The notes under the pieces are model-generated. The model had not been told where the DNA came from, did no database searches, and was given only the letters and a program-made list of their open reading frames with translations. This document shows, one piece after another, positions 33,673 to 42,138 of a stretch of 64,000 nt of DNA. Source of the stretch: Anaerolineales bacterium UBA2317 (GTDB lineage: Bacteria; Chloroflexota; Anaerolineae; Anaerolineales; Villigracilaceae). Position 1 is the stretch's first letter. Every line of letters starts with the position of its first letter. The stretch is from positions 1-64,000 of the forward strand of contig DDVH01000052.1 in NCBI GenBank assembly GCA_002345215.1, in the 5' to 3' direction. The translations under genes were made by a program, and so were the position numbers.

Positions 33673-34719
33673 ATGACACTCGGACGAATTGCATTTCTTG
33701 GTTCAGGAGAGACTTCACTTGCAGGTGGGCGCATTTTTGAATCCCTAGCCCGCCTCATACCTGACCCGTTACGGGTTGCCATTTTGGAAACGCCTGCTGG
33801 CTTCGAGTTAAATGCTTCGCTGGTTGCAAACCGTGTTGGGGAATTTTTGAAAACTCGTTTACAAAATTACAAACCAACCATTGATTTAATCCCTGCCCGA
33901 AAAAAAGATACACCATACAGCCCAGACAATATAGAAATTCTCAAACCATTATTAACTGCTAATTTAATTTTCATGGGACCTGGCAGCCCAAGTTATGTAG
34001 CACGTCAATTAAAAAACACATTGGCTTGGGACATCATTCGTGCAAGGCATCGTCAAGGTGCGATTTTAGCCTTTGCATCCGCCGCCACAATTTCTTTAGG
34101 GAAATGGGTTTTACCTGTTTATGAAATTTATAAAGTCGGTGAGGATGTACATGTCAAAGATGGTTTGGATTTATTTAGTGATTTTGATTTGCATCTTTCA
34201 TTCATTCCACATTGGAATAATGCCGAAGGTGGCGCAGATTTAGATACCAGCCGTTGTTTCATGGGAAAAGAACGTTTTGAGCAATGGAGAAATTTAACCC
34301 CAAACGATAATATTATTGTAGGGCTAGACGAACACTCTGGAGTCATCATAGATTTTGAAAACCAAAAATGCGAAGTGCTTGGGGTCAGTTCCGTCACTGT
34401 GTTGAAAGATAACCTCACAAAAATTTACCCTTCTGAATCTAGTTTCGCATTGTCTGTATTAGGTGATATAAAAATTCCCAACCCAATAGAAAGCGGAATT
34501 TCACCTGAAATTTGGCAAATGACTTTAGATGCACAAAATGTCAATGAAGAAAAACCTTCCGAAGAAGTATTGAATTTGCTTGAACAACGAAAGGATGCCC
34601 GTGCCAAAAAAGATTTTGCAGAATCGGATAGATTACGCGATTTAATAGGAACATTAGGCTGGATTGTGAAAGATACCAAAGAAGGACAACAATTAAAAAA
34701 ACCTGACCATAGACTTTAA
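33673..34719 (+). CDS. S51/cyanophycinase-like protein with CysRS-like C-terminal tail
   Basis: 348 residues. Residues 1-260 resemble the class I glutamine-amidotransferase-like fold of peptidase S51 (cyanophycinase, dipeptidase E): FLGSGETSLAG, ILETPAGFELN, FMGPGSPSYVARQL, and the nucleophile turn AFASAATISLG with Ser136. The usual turn is G-x-S-A-G, so activity is uncertain. Residues 296-342 (EEVLNLLEQRKDARAKKDFA, then ESDRLRDLIGTLGWIVKDT) look like the helical C-terminal end of cysteinyl-tRNA synthetase. The pairing is unusual and may direct the protein to tRNA or another partner. Confidence 0.75.
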   Translation: MTLGRIAFLGSGETSLAGGRIFESLARLIPDPLRVAILETPAGFELNASLVANRVGEFLKTRLQNYKPTIDLIPARKKDTPYSPDNIEILKPLLTANLIFMGPGSPSYVARQLKNTLAWDIIRARHRQGAILAFASAATISLGKWVLPVYEIYKVGEDVHVKDGLDLFSDFDLHLSFIPHWNNAEGGADLDTSRCFMGKERFEQWRNLTPNDNIIVGLDEHSGVIIDFENQKCEVLGVSSVTVLKDNLTKIYPSESSFALSVLGDIKIPNPIESGISPEIWQMTLDAQNVNEEKPSEEVLNLLEQRKDARAKKDFAESDRLRDLIGTLGWIVKDTKEGQQLKKPDHRL

Positions 34720-34788
34720 AACCATCAACCATCAATCATCAATCATCCAATAAATGCGTTAAAATTACTGCATCATTAAGGAGTATTC

Positions 34789-36084
34789 ATGCGTGCAGTA
34801 GATATCATCACCAAAAAGCGTGACAAAATCGAATTAACAGCTGAAGAGATTCAATTTTTTGTTCACGGTTACACCAACGGGGATATTCCAGATTATCAAG
34901 CCTCAGCCTTTGCAATGGCGGTCATGCTCAATGACATGACGGCTCAAGAAACAACAGACCTTACACTTGCGATGGCAAATTCTGGTCAGGTGCTTGACCT
35001 TTCCAAAATTGTTGACCTTGCAGTAGATAAACATTCATCTGGTGGTGTGGGTGATAAAACCAGCATTGCCGTTATGCCAATGGTTGCGGCGTGCGGTTTA
35101 TCCGTTGGGAAAATGTCAGGTCGTGGATTGGGTTTCAGTGGTGGCACGTTAGATAAACTCGAATCAATCAAAGGGTATCGCGTAGATTTGTCTACTGATG
35201 AATTCAAAAAACAATTAAAAGAAAAAGGGATTGTGCTAACAGGACAGTCTTTAGATTTAGCCCCCGCTGATGGAAAATTTTACGCGCTTCGTGACGTGAC
35301 CGGAACTGTTCCTTCACTTCCACTGATTGCTTCCTCCATCATGTCTAAGAAAATTGCGGCGGGTGCCCAAGCCATTGTGCTTGATGTCAAAACGGGTAAT
35401 GGCGCATTTATGGAAACATTGGATGAAGCCCGCAAACTTGCAAACCTCATGGTAGATATTGGGCGTTTAGCAGGTAGAAAAACAGTGGCTTTATTATCTG
35501 ACATGAATCAACCTTTGGGTGAAGCAGTCGGCAATGCGCTTGAAACTATCGAAGCGATTAATACACTCAAAGGAAATGGTCCAGCAGATTTTGTTGAACA
35601 TTGTTTGCATGTCGCATCACATGTGTTGGTTTTAGGAAATAAAGCAAAAGATTTAGATGAAGCCAGAAAGATGGCAGAAAAATCTATCGCCGATGGAAGT
35701 GCATTGGAGAAATTAAGAGTGTTGGTGGATGCACAAGGTGGCGATGTAAGTTATGTAGATGATACAAGTAAATTTGAGCGTGCAAAATTTGTAGAGGAAG
35801 TTAAAAGCGCCCGAAGCGGAAACATTTCTCAAATCCATGCTAGAGGCGTGGGTGAGGCGGCGGTAAACCTCGGCGCGGGAAGAGCAAAAAAAGGCGACCC
35901 AATTGATTACGCTGTTGGATTCATCATCCGCAAAAAAGTGGGTGATGTGGTCAAATCTGGAGATGTATTATTTGAAATTCACGCCAATGACAAAGCAAAA
36001 CTTGAAGAGGCGCGTGAATCAGTATTATCTGCCTTTCAATTTAGTGAGCAATCCGTAGCGCCATTGCCGCTATTTTACGAGTAA
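34789..36084 (+). CDS. pdp: Pyrimidine-nucleoside (thymidine) phosphorylase
   Basis: 431 residues. Signature KHSSGGVGDKTSIAVMPMVA near residue 81, SGRGLGFSGGTLDKLESIKG, and the C-terminal domain with AVGFIIRKKVGD and LFEIHANDKAKL. The enzyme splits thymidine or uridine with phosphate in nucleoside salvage. Length is normal. AAGGAG precedes the ATG. No other nucleoside catabolism genes are adjacent. deoA is an alternative symbol. Confidence 0.94.
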   Translation: MRAVDIITKKRDKIELTAEEIQFFVHGYTNGDIPDYQASAFAMAVMLNDMTAQETTDLTLAMANSGQVLDLSKIVDLAVDKHSSGGVGDKTSIAVMPMVAACGLSVGKMSGRGLGFSGGTLDKLESIKGYRVDLSTDEFKKQLKEKGIVLTGQSLDLAPADGKFYALRDVTGTVPSLPLIASSIMSKKIAAGAQAIVLDVKTGNGAFMETLDEARKLANLMVDIGRLAGRKTVALLSDMNQPLGEAVGNALETIEAINTLKGNGPADFVEHCLHVASHVLVLGNKAKDLDEARKMAEKSIADGSALEKLRVLVDAQGGDVSYVDDTSKFERAKFVEEVKSARSGNISQIHARGVGEAAVNLGAGRAKKGDPIDYAVGFIIRKKVGDVVKSGDVLFEIHANDKAKLEEARESVLSAFQFSEQSVAPLPLFYE

Positions 36085-36119
36085 AATATAGTATATTTTA
36101 AGGTTATAGGATACGGCTG

Positions 36120-38960
36120 ATGGCGAGAGTTGCATTACGAGTTTACAACCACGATATTGAAAACCTCATTGGGCAGGGACACATTGATGAGGCAATTGCG
36201 CATTGTCGCCATATTTTGCGAACCTTCCCCAAACATCTTGAAACCTATCGTTTGCTTGGCAAGGCATATCTTGAAGCCCGCCGATATAATGAAGCCATTG
36301 ATATTTTGGGGCGTTTGCTCATGGCTGTGCCAGATGATTTTGCCGCTCATGTTTGTTTGAGCATTATCCGTGATGAAGAAAATAAATTAGACGATGCCAT
36401 TTGGCACATGGAACGCGCTTTTGAAGTGCAACCATCAAATGCCGCCATTCAAGGTGAGTTACAGAGATTATACGGAAAGCGCGATGGCATGGAGCCGCCA
36501 AAAATCCGTATGACGCGTGGCGCCTTAGCGCGTATTTATGTGCAAGGTGAGTTGTATCCGCAGGCGATTGCTGAGATTCGTGGCGTGCTTGCCGAAGATT
36601 CACAACGCGGTGATATGCAAGTGTTGCTCGCGCTTTCGTATTTCAAAAGCGGGCAAAAGTCAGATGCTACTGATTTATGCAATCAATTACTCAAACGTTA
36701 TCCATATTCATTTGATGCAAACCGCATCATGGTTGAATTATTGCCTGCCACAACAGGTTCGGTTGAAAGCACGCAAGTTTATCGCATGCGCGTCGGCGAA
36801 ATGGACCCCTATGCAAACTTTTCTAAAGGTTCTATTTTTGAATCAAACAACGCGCCAGATGCTTCCATTAGTTTAGAAAAACTTGAATACAAAGGCGAAG
36901 AAGTTCAACTTGAGAATAATTGGGGTTCATCACTTGGCATTGAGCTTGGTTCATCTTCTATAGCTGCCCTTTCTTCATCAAATGTAAATGACCAACCCGA
37001 TTGGTTGAAAGATGTTGGCTTAGGTAACGATGATGAAACGCCTCAATCTTCGGGTACAACTGATTCTGAACCTCAAGGGCAGGATGAAATCCCAGACTTT
37101 TTACGTCAAGCTGGTTGGGGTGAATCTAGCGGACCTGAACAACCGACTTCTATTTTTGATGAAGAACCGATTGAAAGCGGAGATTTAGTCGCCGCTGATT
37201 TGCCCGATTGGTTAAAAGGTCAAGCACCCGTTAATGAACCTATTGCAAAAGAAACATCATCAACGAATGATGAAATTGAAACACCAGATTGGTTAAGCGG
37301 TCTTGGCTCATCAGACCCATTAGCAGATATTCAAAACGAATCTGCATCTGCATCATCAAATGATGTGCCTGATTGGTTAAGCGGACTTGGAGACGAACAA
37401 CCCATGTCAAATTCAAACGCGGACGATGAAACACTTCAACCGACGAATCTGCCGGATTGGTTGCAATCTGCCGAACCGAAGAAAGAAGCGGAAGTTCCAT
37501 CTGCTAGTGTAGAAAGTTTAGGCGCATCATCTTCTGAACAGGATGATGCCGTTGCGTGGCTTGAATCACTTGCCGCTAAACATGGTGCCAAACCTGAAGA
37601 ACTCGTCACCGACCCAAATAAAAGAAATGAAAAACCACCAGAGTGGGTGGCACAAGCCCAAAACATCGGAAGCCAATCGCAAACTTCATCACAACCTGCT
37701 CAGCCTGCTAATGTTGAAAATTTAGGTGCATCATCTTCTGAACAAGATGATGCTGTGGCATGGCTTGAATCGCTTGCCGCCAAACATGGTGCCAAGCCCG
37801 AAGAACTCGTCACCGACCCGAATAAAAGAAGTGAAACGCCACCTGATTGGGTTTCGCAAGCGCAAGCAATTGGTTCACAGCCCGCGCAAGAAGAACCTGC
37901 TAAACCCGAAGCAGTTGAAAATGCACTCAACATTGGTGAGCAATTTTTTGCTGAGTTTGAACAAGGTGCAGGTGAATCAAAAGATGAAGATGCCGATGCT
38001 TGGTTAAAAGATTTAGAAACCAAAGCAACTGAAAAACAAAATAATGAAATTCCTGAATGGTTGAACGAGCCTGCTCAACCCAGTGAAAATATTGAAACCA
38101 ACGCAACATCCGATTTGCCAAATTGGTTGAGCGATATTGATAGCAAACCTGCTCAAAGCGAACAACTGATGGGTAGTCAAAACTTATCCGATTGGTTGAG
38201 CGGTTTGGATGATGAACCCGGCTTAGAACTTGACCCCGAAATTTTACGCGCTTCACAACGTGCTCCGTTCCAAAATCCGCCTGCCGCTGAAACTTCGAAG
38301 AGTGATGTACCGGATTGGTTAAGTGATTTAGATTCAGAAAAAGTAGAAGAAGATTCATGGACTCCGCCCGCTTCTGAATCTACGGGTCAACCTGCCACTG
38401 CTTCGTCAGCAGAATCATTGCCTGATTGGTTAAGTGGCGTGGATGAAGAATCATCAGCACAAGGACATGATGATTTACCTCCATGGTTGCATCGTGAACA
38501 ATATGAGACAGGAAGCCTTTCTTTACAACCCAAGCCGACCTCTCCATCTGATTGGCATCCAGTTGCTTCACAAGAGCCTGTAGAAAAACCAGTTCAAAAA
38601 GTTGTACAAGAACCACCGTCACCGACTCCAAAGAGTCAACCTGTGATGGAAAAGAAGAAACCTGTTGCCGCAAAACAACCCAAGCCGAAAAAAGCGGAAG
38701 GGCAGAGTGGTGTCGGGTTGTTGAACCAAGCCAAAGCCGAGTTAGATAGAGGCGATATTCCAGAAGCGTTATTGCATTACGGAAAATTAATCAAACGTGG
38801 AAAGAATCTCGAAGAAATCATCCGTGACTTAAGTGATTCGTTGTATCGTTATCCAGTGGAAGTGAATATTTGGCAAGCATTGGGTGATGCTTATATGCGT
38901 GCCAATCGTTTGAAAGAAGCCCTCGATGCTTATAACAAGGCGGAAGAGTTGATTCGTTAA
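36120..38960 (+). CDS. TPR protein with repeated Asp-Trp-Leu motifs
   Basis: 946 residues. Residues ~1-230 and ~880-946 are TPR repeats (for example AHCRHILRTFPKHLETYRLL and WQALGDAYMRANRLKEALDA). Between them lies a long, acidic, Ser/Pro-rich region with about 17 short motifs of the type PDWLSGLD (also PDWLKG, VAWLESLA, PEWVAQA, PNWLSDID). One 68-codon unit occurs twice (starting 37509 and 37713) and is almost identical in protein but differs at many third positions. No signal peptide or membrane helix. It is probably a cytosolic scaffold that presents many copies of a short linear motif; the partner is unknown. Confidence 0.85.
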   Translation: MARVALRVYNHDIENLIGQGHIDEAIAHCRHILRTFPKHLETYRLLGKAYLEARRYNEAIDILGRLLMAVPDDFAAHVCLSIIRDEENKLDDAIWHMERAFEVQPSNAAIQGELQRLYGKRDGMEPPKIRMTRGALARIYVQGELYPQAIAEIRGVLAEDSQRGDMQVLLALSYFKSGQKSDATDLCNQLLKRYPYSFDANRIMVELLPATTGSVESTQVYRMRVGEMDPYANFSKGSIFESNNAPDASISLEKLEYKGEEVQLENNWGSSLGIELGSSSIAALSSSNVNDQPDWLKDVGLGNDDETPQSSGTTDSEPQGQDEIPDFLRQAGWGESSGPEQPTSIFDEEPIESGDLVAADLPDWLKGQAPVNEPIAKETSSTNDEIETPDWLSGLGSSDPLADIQNESASASSNDVPDWLSGLGDEQPMSNSNADDETLQPTNLPDWLQSAEPKKEAEVPSASVESLGASSSEQDDAVAWLESLAAKHGAKPEELVTDPNKRNEKPPEWVAQAQNIGSQSQTSSQPAQPANVENLGASSSEQDDAVAWLESLAAKHGAKPEELVTDPNKRSETPPDWVSQAQAIGSQPAQEEPAKPEAVENALNIGEQFFAEFEQGAGESKDEDADAWLKDLETKATEKQNNEIPEWLNEPAQPSENIETNATSDLPNWLSDIDSKPAQSEQLMGSQNLSDWLSGLDDEPGLELDPEILRASQRAPFQNPPAAETSKSDVPDWLSDLDSEKVEEDSWTPPASESTGQPATASSAESLPDWLSGVDEESSAQGHDDLPPWLHREQYETGSLSLQPKPTSPSDWHPVASQEPVEKPVQKVVQEPPSPTPKSQPVMEKKKPVAAKQPKPKKAEGQSGVGLLNQAKAELDRGDIPEALLHYGKLIKRGKNLEEIIRDLSDSLYRYPVEVNIWQALGDAYMRANRLKEALDAYNKAEELIR

Positions 38961-38963
38961 ATC

Positions 38964-39052
38964 ATGTCGTTGCGAGGAGTGACAAAGTCACGACGAAGCA
39001 ATCCCAAACTTAATTAGGAGATTGCTTCGCCACTTCGTGGCTCGCAATGACA
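38964..39052. repeat. Palindromic intergenic repeat (TTGCGAGGAGTGACA family)
   Basis: TGTCGTTGCGAGGAGTGA... answered by TGGCTCGCAATGACA, with inner GACGAAGCAATCCC / GGAGATTGCTTCG. Part of the unit also occurs at 9390-9506. Confidence 0.75.
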
Positions 39053-39079
39053 TAAAATTTTTATTTCGGAGGAAATTCT

Positions 39080-39532
39080 GTGGAAAGAACGCTCGTACTC
39101 GTAAAACCTGATGGTGTGCAAAGAGGATTAATCGGTGAAGTGATTGCCCGTTTTGAACGCCGCGGACTGCGCCTTGTGGCGGCAAAATTTATTCAAGTAA
39201 GCCAAACATTGGCTGAGACGCATTACGCCGAACATAAAGGCAAACCTTTTTATGATGGTTTGATTTCATACATCACATCAGCACCTGTGATGGCAATGGT
39301 GTGGGAAGGTCCGCAAGCAGTTGCGGCGATTCGCCAAACTGTCGGCTCGACCAAACCAGTTGAAGCCGCACCCGGCACCATCCGCCATGATTTTGGACTT
39401 GAAGTTGGCAGAAACTTAATCCATGCTTCTGATAAACCTGAAACTGGTGAACGCGAAGTTGCTTTATGGTTCAAGAAAGAAGAATTGGTTGAATGGGGAA
39501 GAGAAGTAGATAAGTGGGTGTTTGAGAAGTAA
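39080..39532 (+). CDS. ndk: Nucleoside diphosphate kinase
   Basis: 150 residues, full length. ERTLVLVKPDGVQRGL at the start, catalytic His115 in GRNLIHASD, and RHDFG ahead of it. It transfers the terminal phosphate among NTPs through phospho-His. Translation begins at GTG, with CGGAGG 7 nt upstream. A terminator follows. Confidence 0.98.
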   Translation: MERTLVLVKPDGVQRGLIGEVIARFERRGLRLVAAKFIQVSQTLAETHYAEHKGKPFYDGLISYITSAPVMAMVWEGPQAVAAIRQTVGSTKPVEAAPGTIRHDFGLEVGRNLIHASDKPETGEREVALWFKKEELVEWGREVDKWVFEK

Positions 39533-39563
39533 GAGAGTAGAGAACAGAGAGTAGATTTAAGTA

Positions 39564-39600
39564 AAACTCCGCAGATGATAAGGTCTGTGGAGTTTGTTTA
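39564..39600 (+). terminator. Terminator after ndk
   Basis: Stem AAACTCCGCAGA / TCTGTGGAGTTT around an 8-nt loop (39564-39595), followed by GTTTAATT. Confidence 0.75.
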
Positions 39601-39664
39601 ATTCCTAAATATGACATGTTTTAATCTCTACTGTCAGGAGCATGTTCTGTTGGATAACTGATTG

Positions 39665-40510
39665 TTATTCATTACTCTTCCAGGTTCGTGTTGAAACTAT
39701 AAAAGCAATAATAATTGTAATTACAAAAGATATTGCAAGCAGTATAAGAAGCGGGGGAGCAAGTAGTGCAAACAACAGTGCAATGGGCAGAGGAGCTAGA
39801 AAAGGAGGACCAAAAGGAGTTAATAAAATCAAGCCAGGTGCTAATAAACTGCAAAGTACAACAAAAACTAACCTCTTTAAATGATAAGGCATTGTAAAGT
39901 AGTTAATCACTTTTGGCGTAAACAACAATGCAGGATAAAGAACTAATGCACTATATAGTGAAAGTGCAGTTATTCCTATTAAAACACTAGCAATACGAGG
40001 AATAAACATTGGAAAACTGTTTTGATGATCATTAAACATCTGTGGAGTTGCCGCCCATCTTGCGTGGTTGCGGTCTAATTGGTCTTCTGGTAACGATTCT
40101 AATCCTGCGGAAACCAATGCGTTTTCTAATTCCGCATACTCTTTAATGCCTTCTGCGCTAAATTGCCTTGCTTCATGTTCTTTGAAATGGAGATATACAA
40201 CTTTCAATTCTTTTTGAGGTTCATCAAAAGGGTCATAAAATACTTCAAAATTTTGTTTAATGTATGCTTGTGAAGTAAGCCAATCATCATATGGTTGCTT
40301 TGCATAGCCATGTGCCAATAACACTTTCTCTATCATCACAAAGGTCTGTTCAAGGCTGGAATTTGAGGGTACTTTAACTTTTATCACCGCTCCTGGCAAC
40401 TCTGTTCCACCTGCTCCACCCAACATAAATAGACATCCAGTCATAAAACATAAGAATAGCACAATCGAGAGCCAAATTAATATTTTATTTATTGATTTTG
40501 TTTTATGCAT
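39665..40510 (-). CDS. Probable membrane lipoprotein, unknown
   Basis: 281 residues. The N-terminal hydrophobic segment ends in FMTGC (Cys26), a possible lipobox. Residues ~40-170 form a soluble extracytoplasmic part (LEQTFVMIEKVLLAHGYAK, HFKEHEARQFSAEGIKEYAE). Three or four membrane helices follow (within 170-275), with a Pro/Leu-rich stretch APGLILLTPFGPPFLAPLPI. No family recognised. It lies alone, convergent with ndk. Confidence 0.7.
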   Translation of the reverse strand: MHKTKSINKILIWLSIVLFLCFMTGCLFMLGGAGGTELPGAVIKVKVPSNSSLEQTFVMIEKVLLAHGYAKQPYDDWLTSQAYIKQNFEVFYDPFDEPQKELKVVYLHFKEHEARQFSAEGIKEYAELENALVSAGLESLPEDQLDRNHARWAATPQMFNDHQNSFPMFIPRIASVLIGITALSLYSALVLYPALLFTPKVINYFTMPYHLKRLVFVVLCSLLAPGLILLTPFGPPFLAPLPIALLFALLAPPLLILLAISFVITIIIAFIVSTRTWKSNE

Positions 40511-40563
40511 TACACAACTCAGTCGCTAATTCTCTAATATCTGTTCTCTACTCTCTTCCAAAA

Positions 40564-40908
40564 TCACTTCAACTTCAACAAAACTTTCCCATCTTCCCAC
40601 AATTCTTCGATATTATAAAAATCGCGTTGGTCTGGTGAAAACAAATGCACCACCACATCGCCATAATCCACAATTACCCAGCCATCGCGTGAGTTACCTT
40701 GTTTCTTGGCTTTCTTCTTAAATTTTTTACGAATATCATCCATCGCGCTATTAGCGAGCGCGTCGAGCATACGGTCACTCGTCCCCGTACAAATCACAAA
40801 ATAATCTGTAAACGAAACAATATTTTTCAAATCTAGCAGAACAATGTCTTCTCCCTTTTTATCTTCCAGCGAGTTGACAATTTCACGAGCAAGTTCAAGT
40901 GTATTCAG
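40564..40908 (-). CDS. rsfS: Ribosomal silencing factor RsfS, non-AUG start
   Basis: About 114 residues. RsfS binds uL14 on the 50S subunit and blocks subunit joining when nutrients are short. The core LDLKNIVSFTDYFVICTG, GWVIVDYGDVVVHLF and DQRDFYNIEELW is unmistakable. The first in-frame usual start, TTG at 40830, would delete 26 residues that match the family N-terminus (LNTLELAREIV, LEDKKGEDIVLLDL). Upstream in frame there is no ATG, GTG or TTG before a TGA at 40912-40914; only CTG (40906-40908) and ATT (40909-40911) remain. GAGG stands 6 nt before the CTG, so I choose CTG. A sequence error near 40912 is the alternative. Confidence 0.9.
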   Translation of the reverse strand: MNTLELAREIVNSLEDKKGEDIVLLDLKNIVSFTDYFVICTGTSDRMLDALANSAMDDIRKKFKKKAKKQGNSRDGWVIVDYGDVVVHLFSPDQRDFYNIEELWEDGKVLLKLK

Positions 40909-40927
40909 AATTCACCTCAATGTTTTT

Positions 40928-40978
40928 GTAGGGGCGGGGTTATCCCGCCCAAATTGGGCGAGGAGACCTCGCCCCTAC
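40928..40978. repeat. GTAGGGGCG-family palindrome supplying the thpR stop codon
   Basis: Outer arms GTAGGGGCG and CGCCCCTAC, with two inner hairpins GGGCGGGGTTATCCCGCCC and GGGCGAGGAGACCTCGCCC, so it can form a cruciform. The complement of 40975-40977 is TAG, the stop codon of thpR. Confidence 0.85.
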
Positions 40979-41553
40979 CGTAATAATGCCGAAAATAATT
41001 TTGTATAAACAGACCCATTTTGATGCAAGTCACTTTGATACAGATGCACCGAGTCTACTCTAGCAGATGGAATTTTGCCAAGTTGAAAAGTTTGTATGGC
41101 ATTACGAATTTTTTGCATTTCGTTTGGATGGATATTTTGTTTGACTCGTCCCAACGTCAGATGTGGAGAAAAAGCACGCGCCTCTTTTTCATAGCCTAAT
41201 CTTGCTGTGCCTGCGTCAACATCTCTTTGCAGTGAAGTCAACTCTGCGGCGGGCTGAATCCCAAGCCACAGGACGCGAATCAATTTTCCACTTGGGAAAG
41301 AACCGAGTCCGCCAATTTGCAAATCAAACGCGGAATGTGAATCAGATAGTTGAGTCAGCATCTGTTTGAGAAAATCAACATGATTATTTGGAATGTTCCC
41401 CAAAAATTTTAACGTGAGGTGCATGTTTTGAATCGGCGTCCAACGGATAGTTTCTTGCCCCAATATTTTTTGCAAACGGGAAGATTCTTTTTCAATTGAG
41501 TCTTGAATGGGTTGAGGGAGGTCAAGCGCAATGAATGCGCGGATTTGCGTCAT
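40975..41553 (-). CDS. thpR: RNA 2',3'-cyclic phosphodiesterase (2H family)
   Basis: 192 residues with the two H-x-T-x motifs of 2H phosphoesterases, HLTLKFLG (His45) and HLTLGRV (His131). The ThpR group opens 2',3'-cyclic phosphates on RNA ends. RAFIALDLP at the start and the spacing of the motifs fit. Its start overlaps the stop of the upstream response regulator (4 nt), and its stop lies in a palindromic repeat. Confidence 0.93.
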   Translation of the reverse strand: MTQIRAFIALDLPQPIQDSIEKESSRLQKILGQETIRWTPIQNMHLTLKFLGNIPNNHVDFLKQMLTQLSDSHSAFDLQIGGLGSFPSGKLIRVLWLGIQPAAELTSLQRDVDAGTARLGYEKEARAFSPHLTLGRVKQNIHPNEMQKIRNAIQTFQLGKIPSARVDSVHLYQSDLHQNGSVYTKLFSALLR

Positions 41554-41936
41554 GCAGTGTGATTGCTCAATACTTTTTCTACGGCTTGCTTCAAATCTTG
41601 AAAGCCTACAGGTTTGGTGAGGTATACCGCCGCGCCAGCCTCTAATCCAGATTTTATATCGCTTGGCATACTTTTGGCTGAGACGACAATGACCGGGATT
41701 TTTGCGAGTTCGGGTTCGCGTTGCATAAAGCGGAGCACTTCTAAACCAGAAATGTCGGGCATCATAATATCTAATAAAATGACGTCGGGTTTTTCTTGAG
41801 CAATCATCGGGATGGCGGGCGTGCTAGAAAACATCTTAATCACTCGAAAACCGTTCACGCGCATCATCTCGCCGAATAATTCAGCGGCGTCGGTTTCATC
41901 TTCAATTATCATCACGGTTTTTTGGTTTGTGCTCAT
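41550..41936 (-). CDS. Single-domain response regulator
   Basis: 128 residues from the chosen ATG at 41936, which has GAGAGG 7 nt upstream; an in-frame ATG five codons earlier lacks this. Receiver motifs: EDE at 12-14, phospho-acceptor Asp56 in VILLDIMMPDISG, Ser/Lys in VVSAKS and LTKPVG. No output domain. It is coupled to thpR by a 4-nt overlap, an unusual pairing with no obvious link. The kinase partner is not adjacent. Confidence 0.9.
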   Translation of the reverse strand: MSTNQKTVMIIEDETDAAELFGEMMRVNGFRVIKMFSSTPAIPMIAQEKPDVILLDIMMPDISGLEVLRFMQREPELAKIPVIVVSAKSMPSDIKSGLEAGAAVYLTKPVGFQDLKQAVEKVLSNHTA

Positions 41937-42050
41937 ACAATTGCCTCTCATCTAAAATAGCATAAAGAATTATAAATGACAAGTGGTTTTTTGTTTCGTT
42001 ATGATTTCGTAAGAAATCTCTTTGAGGTTATATCTAATCTTAAAAGATTA

Positions 42051-42120
42051 GCCACAGAGCACACAGAGAGCACAGAGATTCTTTTTTTCTTTTCTCAAAA
42101 AACTCTGTGACCTTTGTGGC
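42051..42120. repeat. CACAGAG-family palindromic repeat, copy 3
   Basis: GCCACAGAGCACACAGAGAG pairs with ACTCTGTGACCTTTGTGGC around a T-rich centre. It ends 18 nt before the DUF1684 start codon. Confidence 0.85.
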
Positions 42121-42138
42121 TAAGACATGGAGAAACTT

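Noticed and set aside
37509..37862. Possible assembly duplication of the 68-codon unit in the TPR protein
   Set aside because: The two copies differ at many third codon positions and at a few residues, so they are a real, aged duplication.
36364..38673. Long antisense frames opposite the TPR protein
   Set aside because: They mirror the repetitive Asp-Trp-Leu codons and have no recognisable protein features or start signals.
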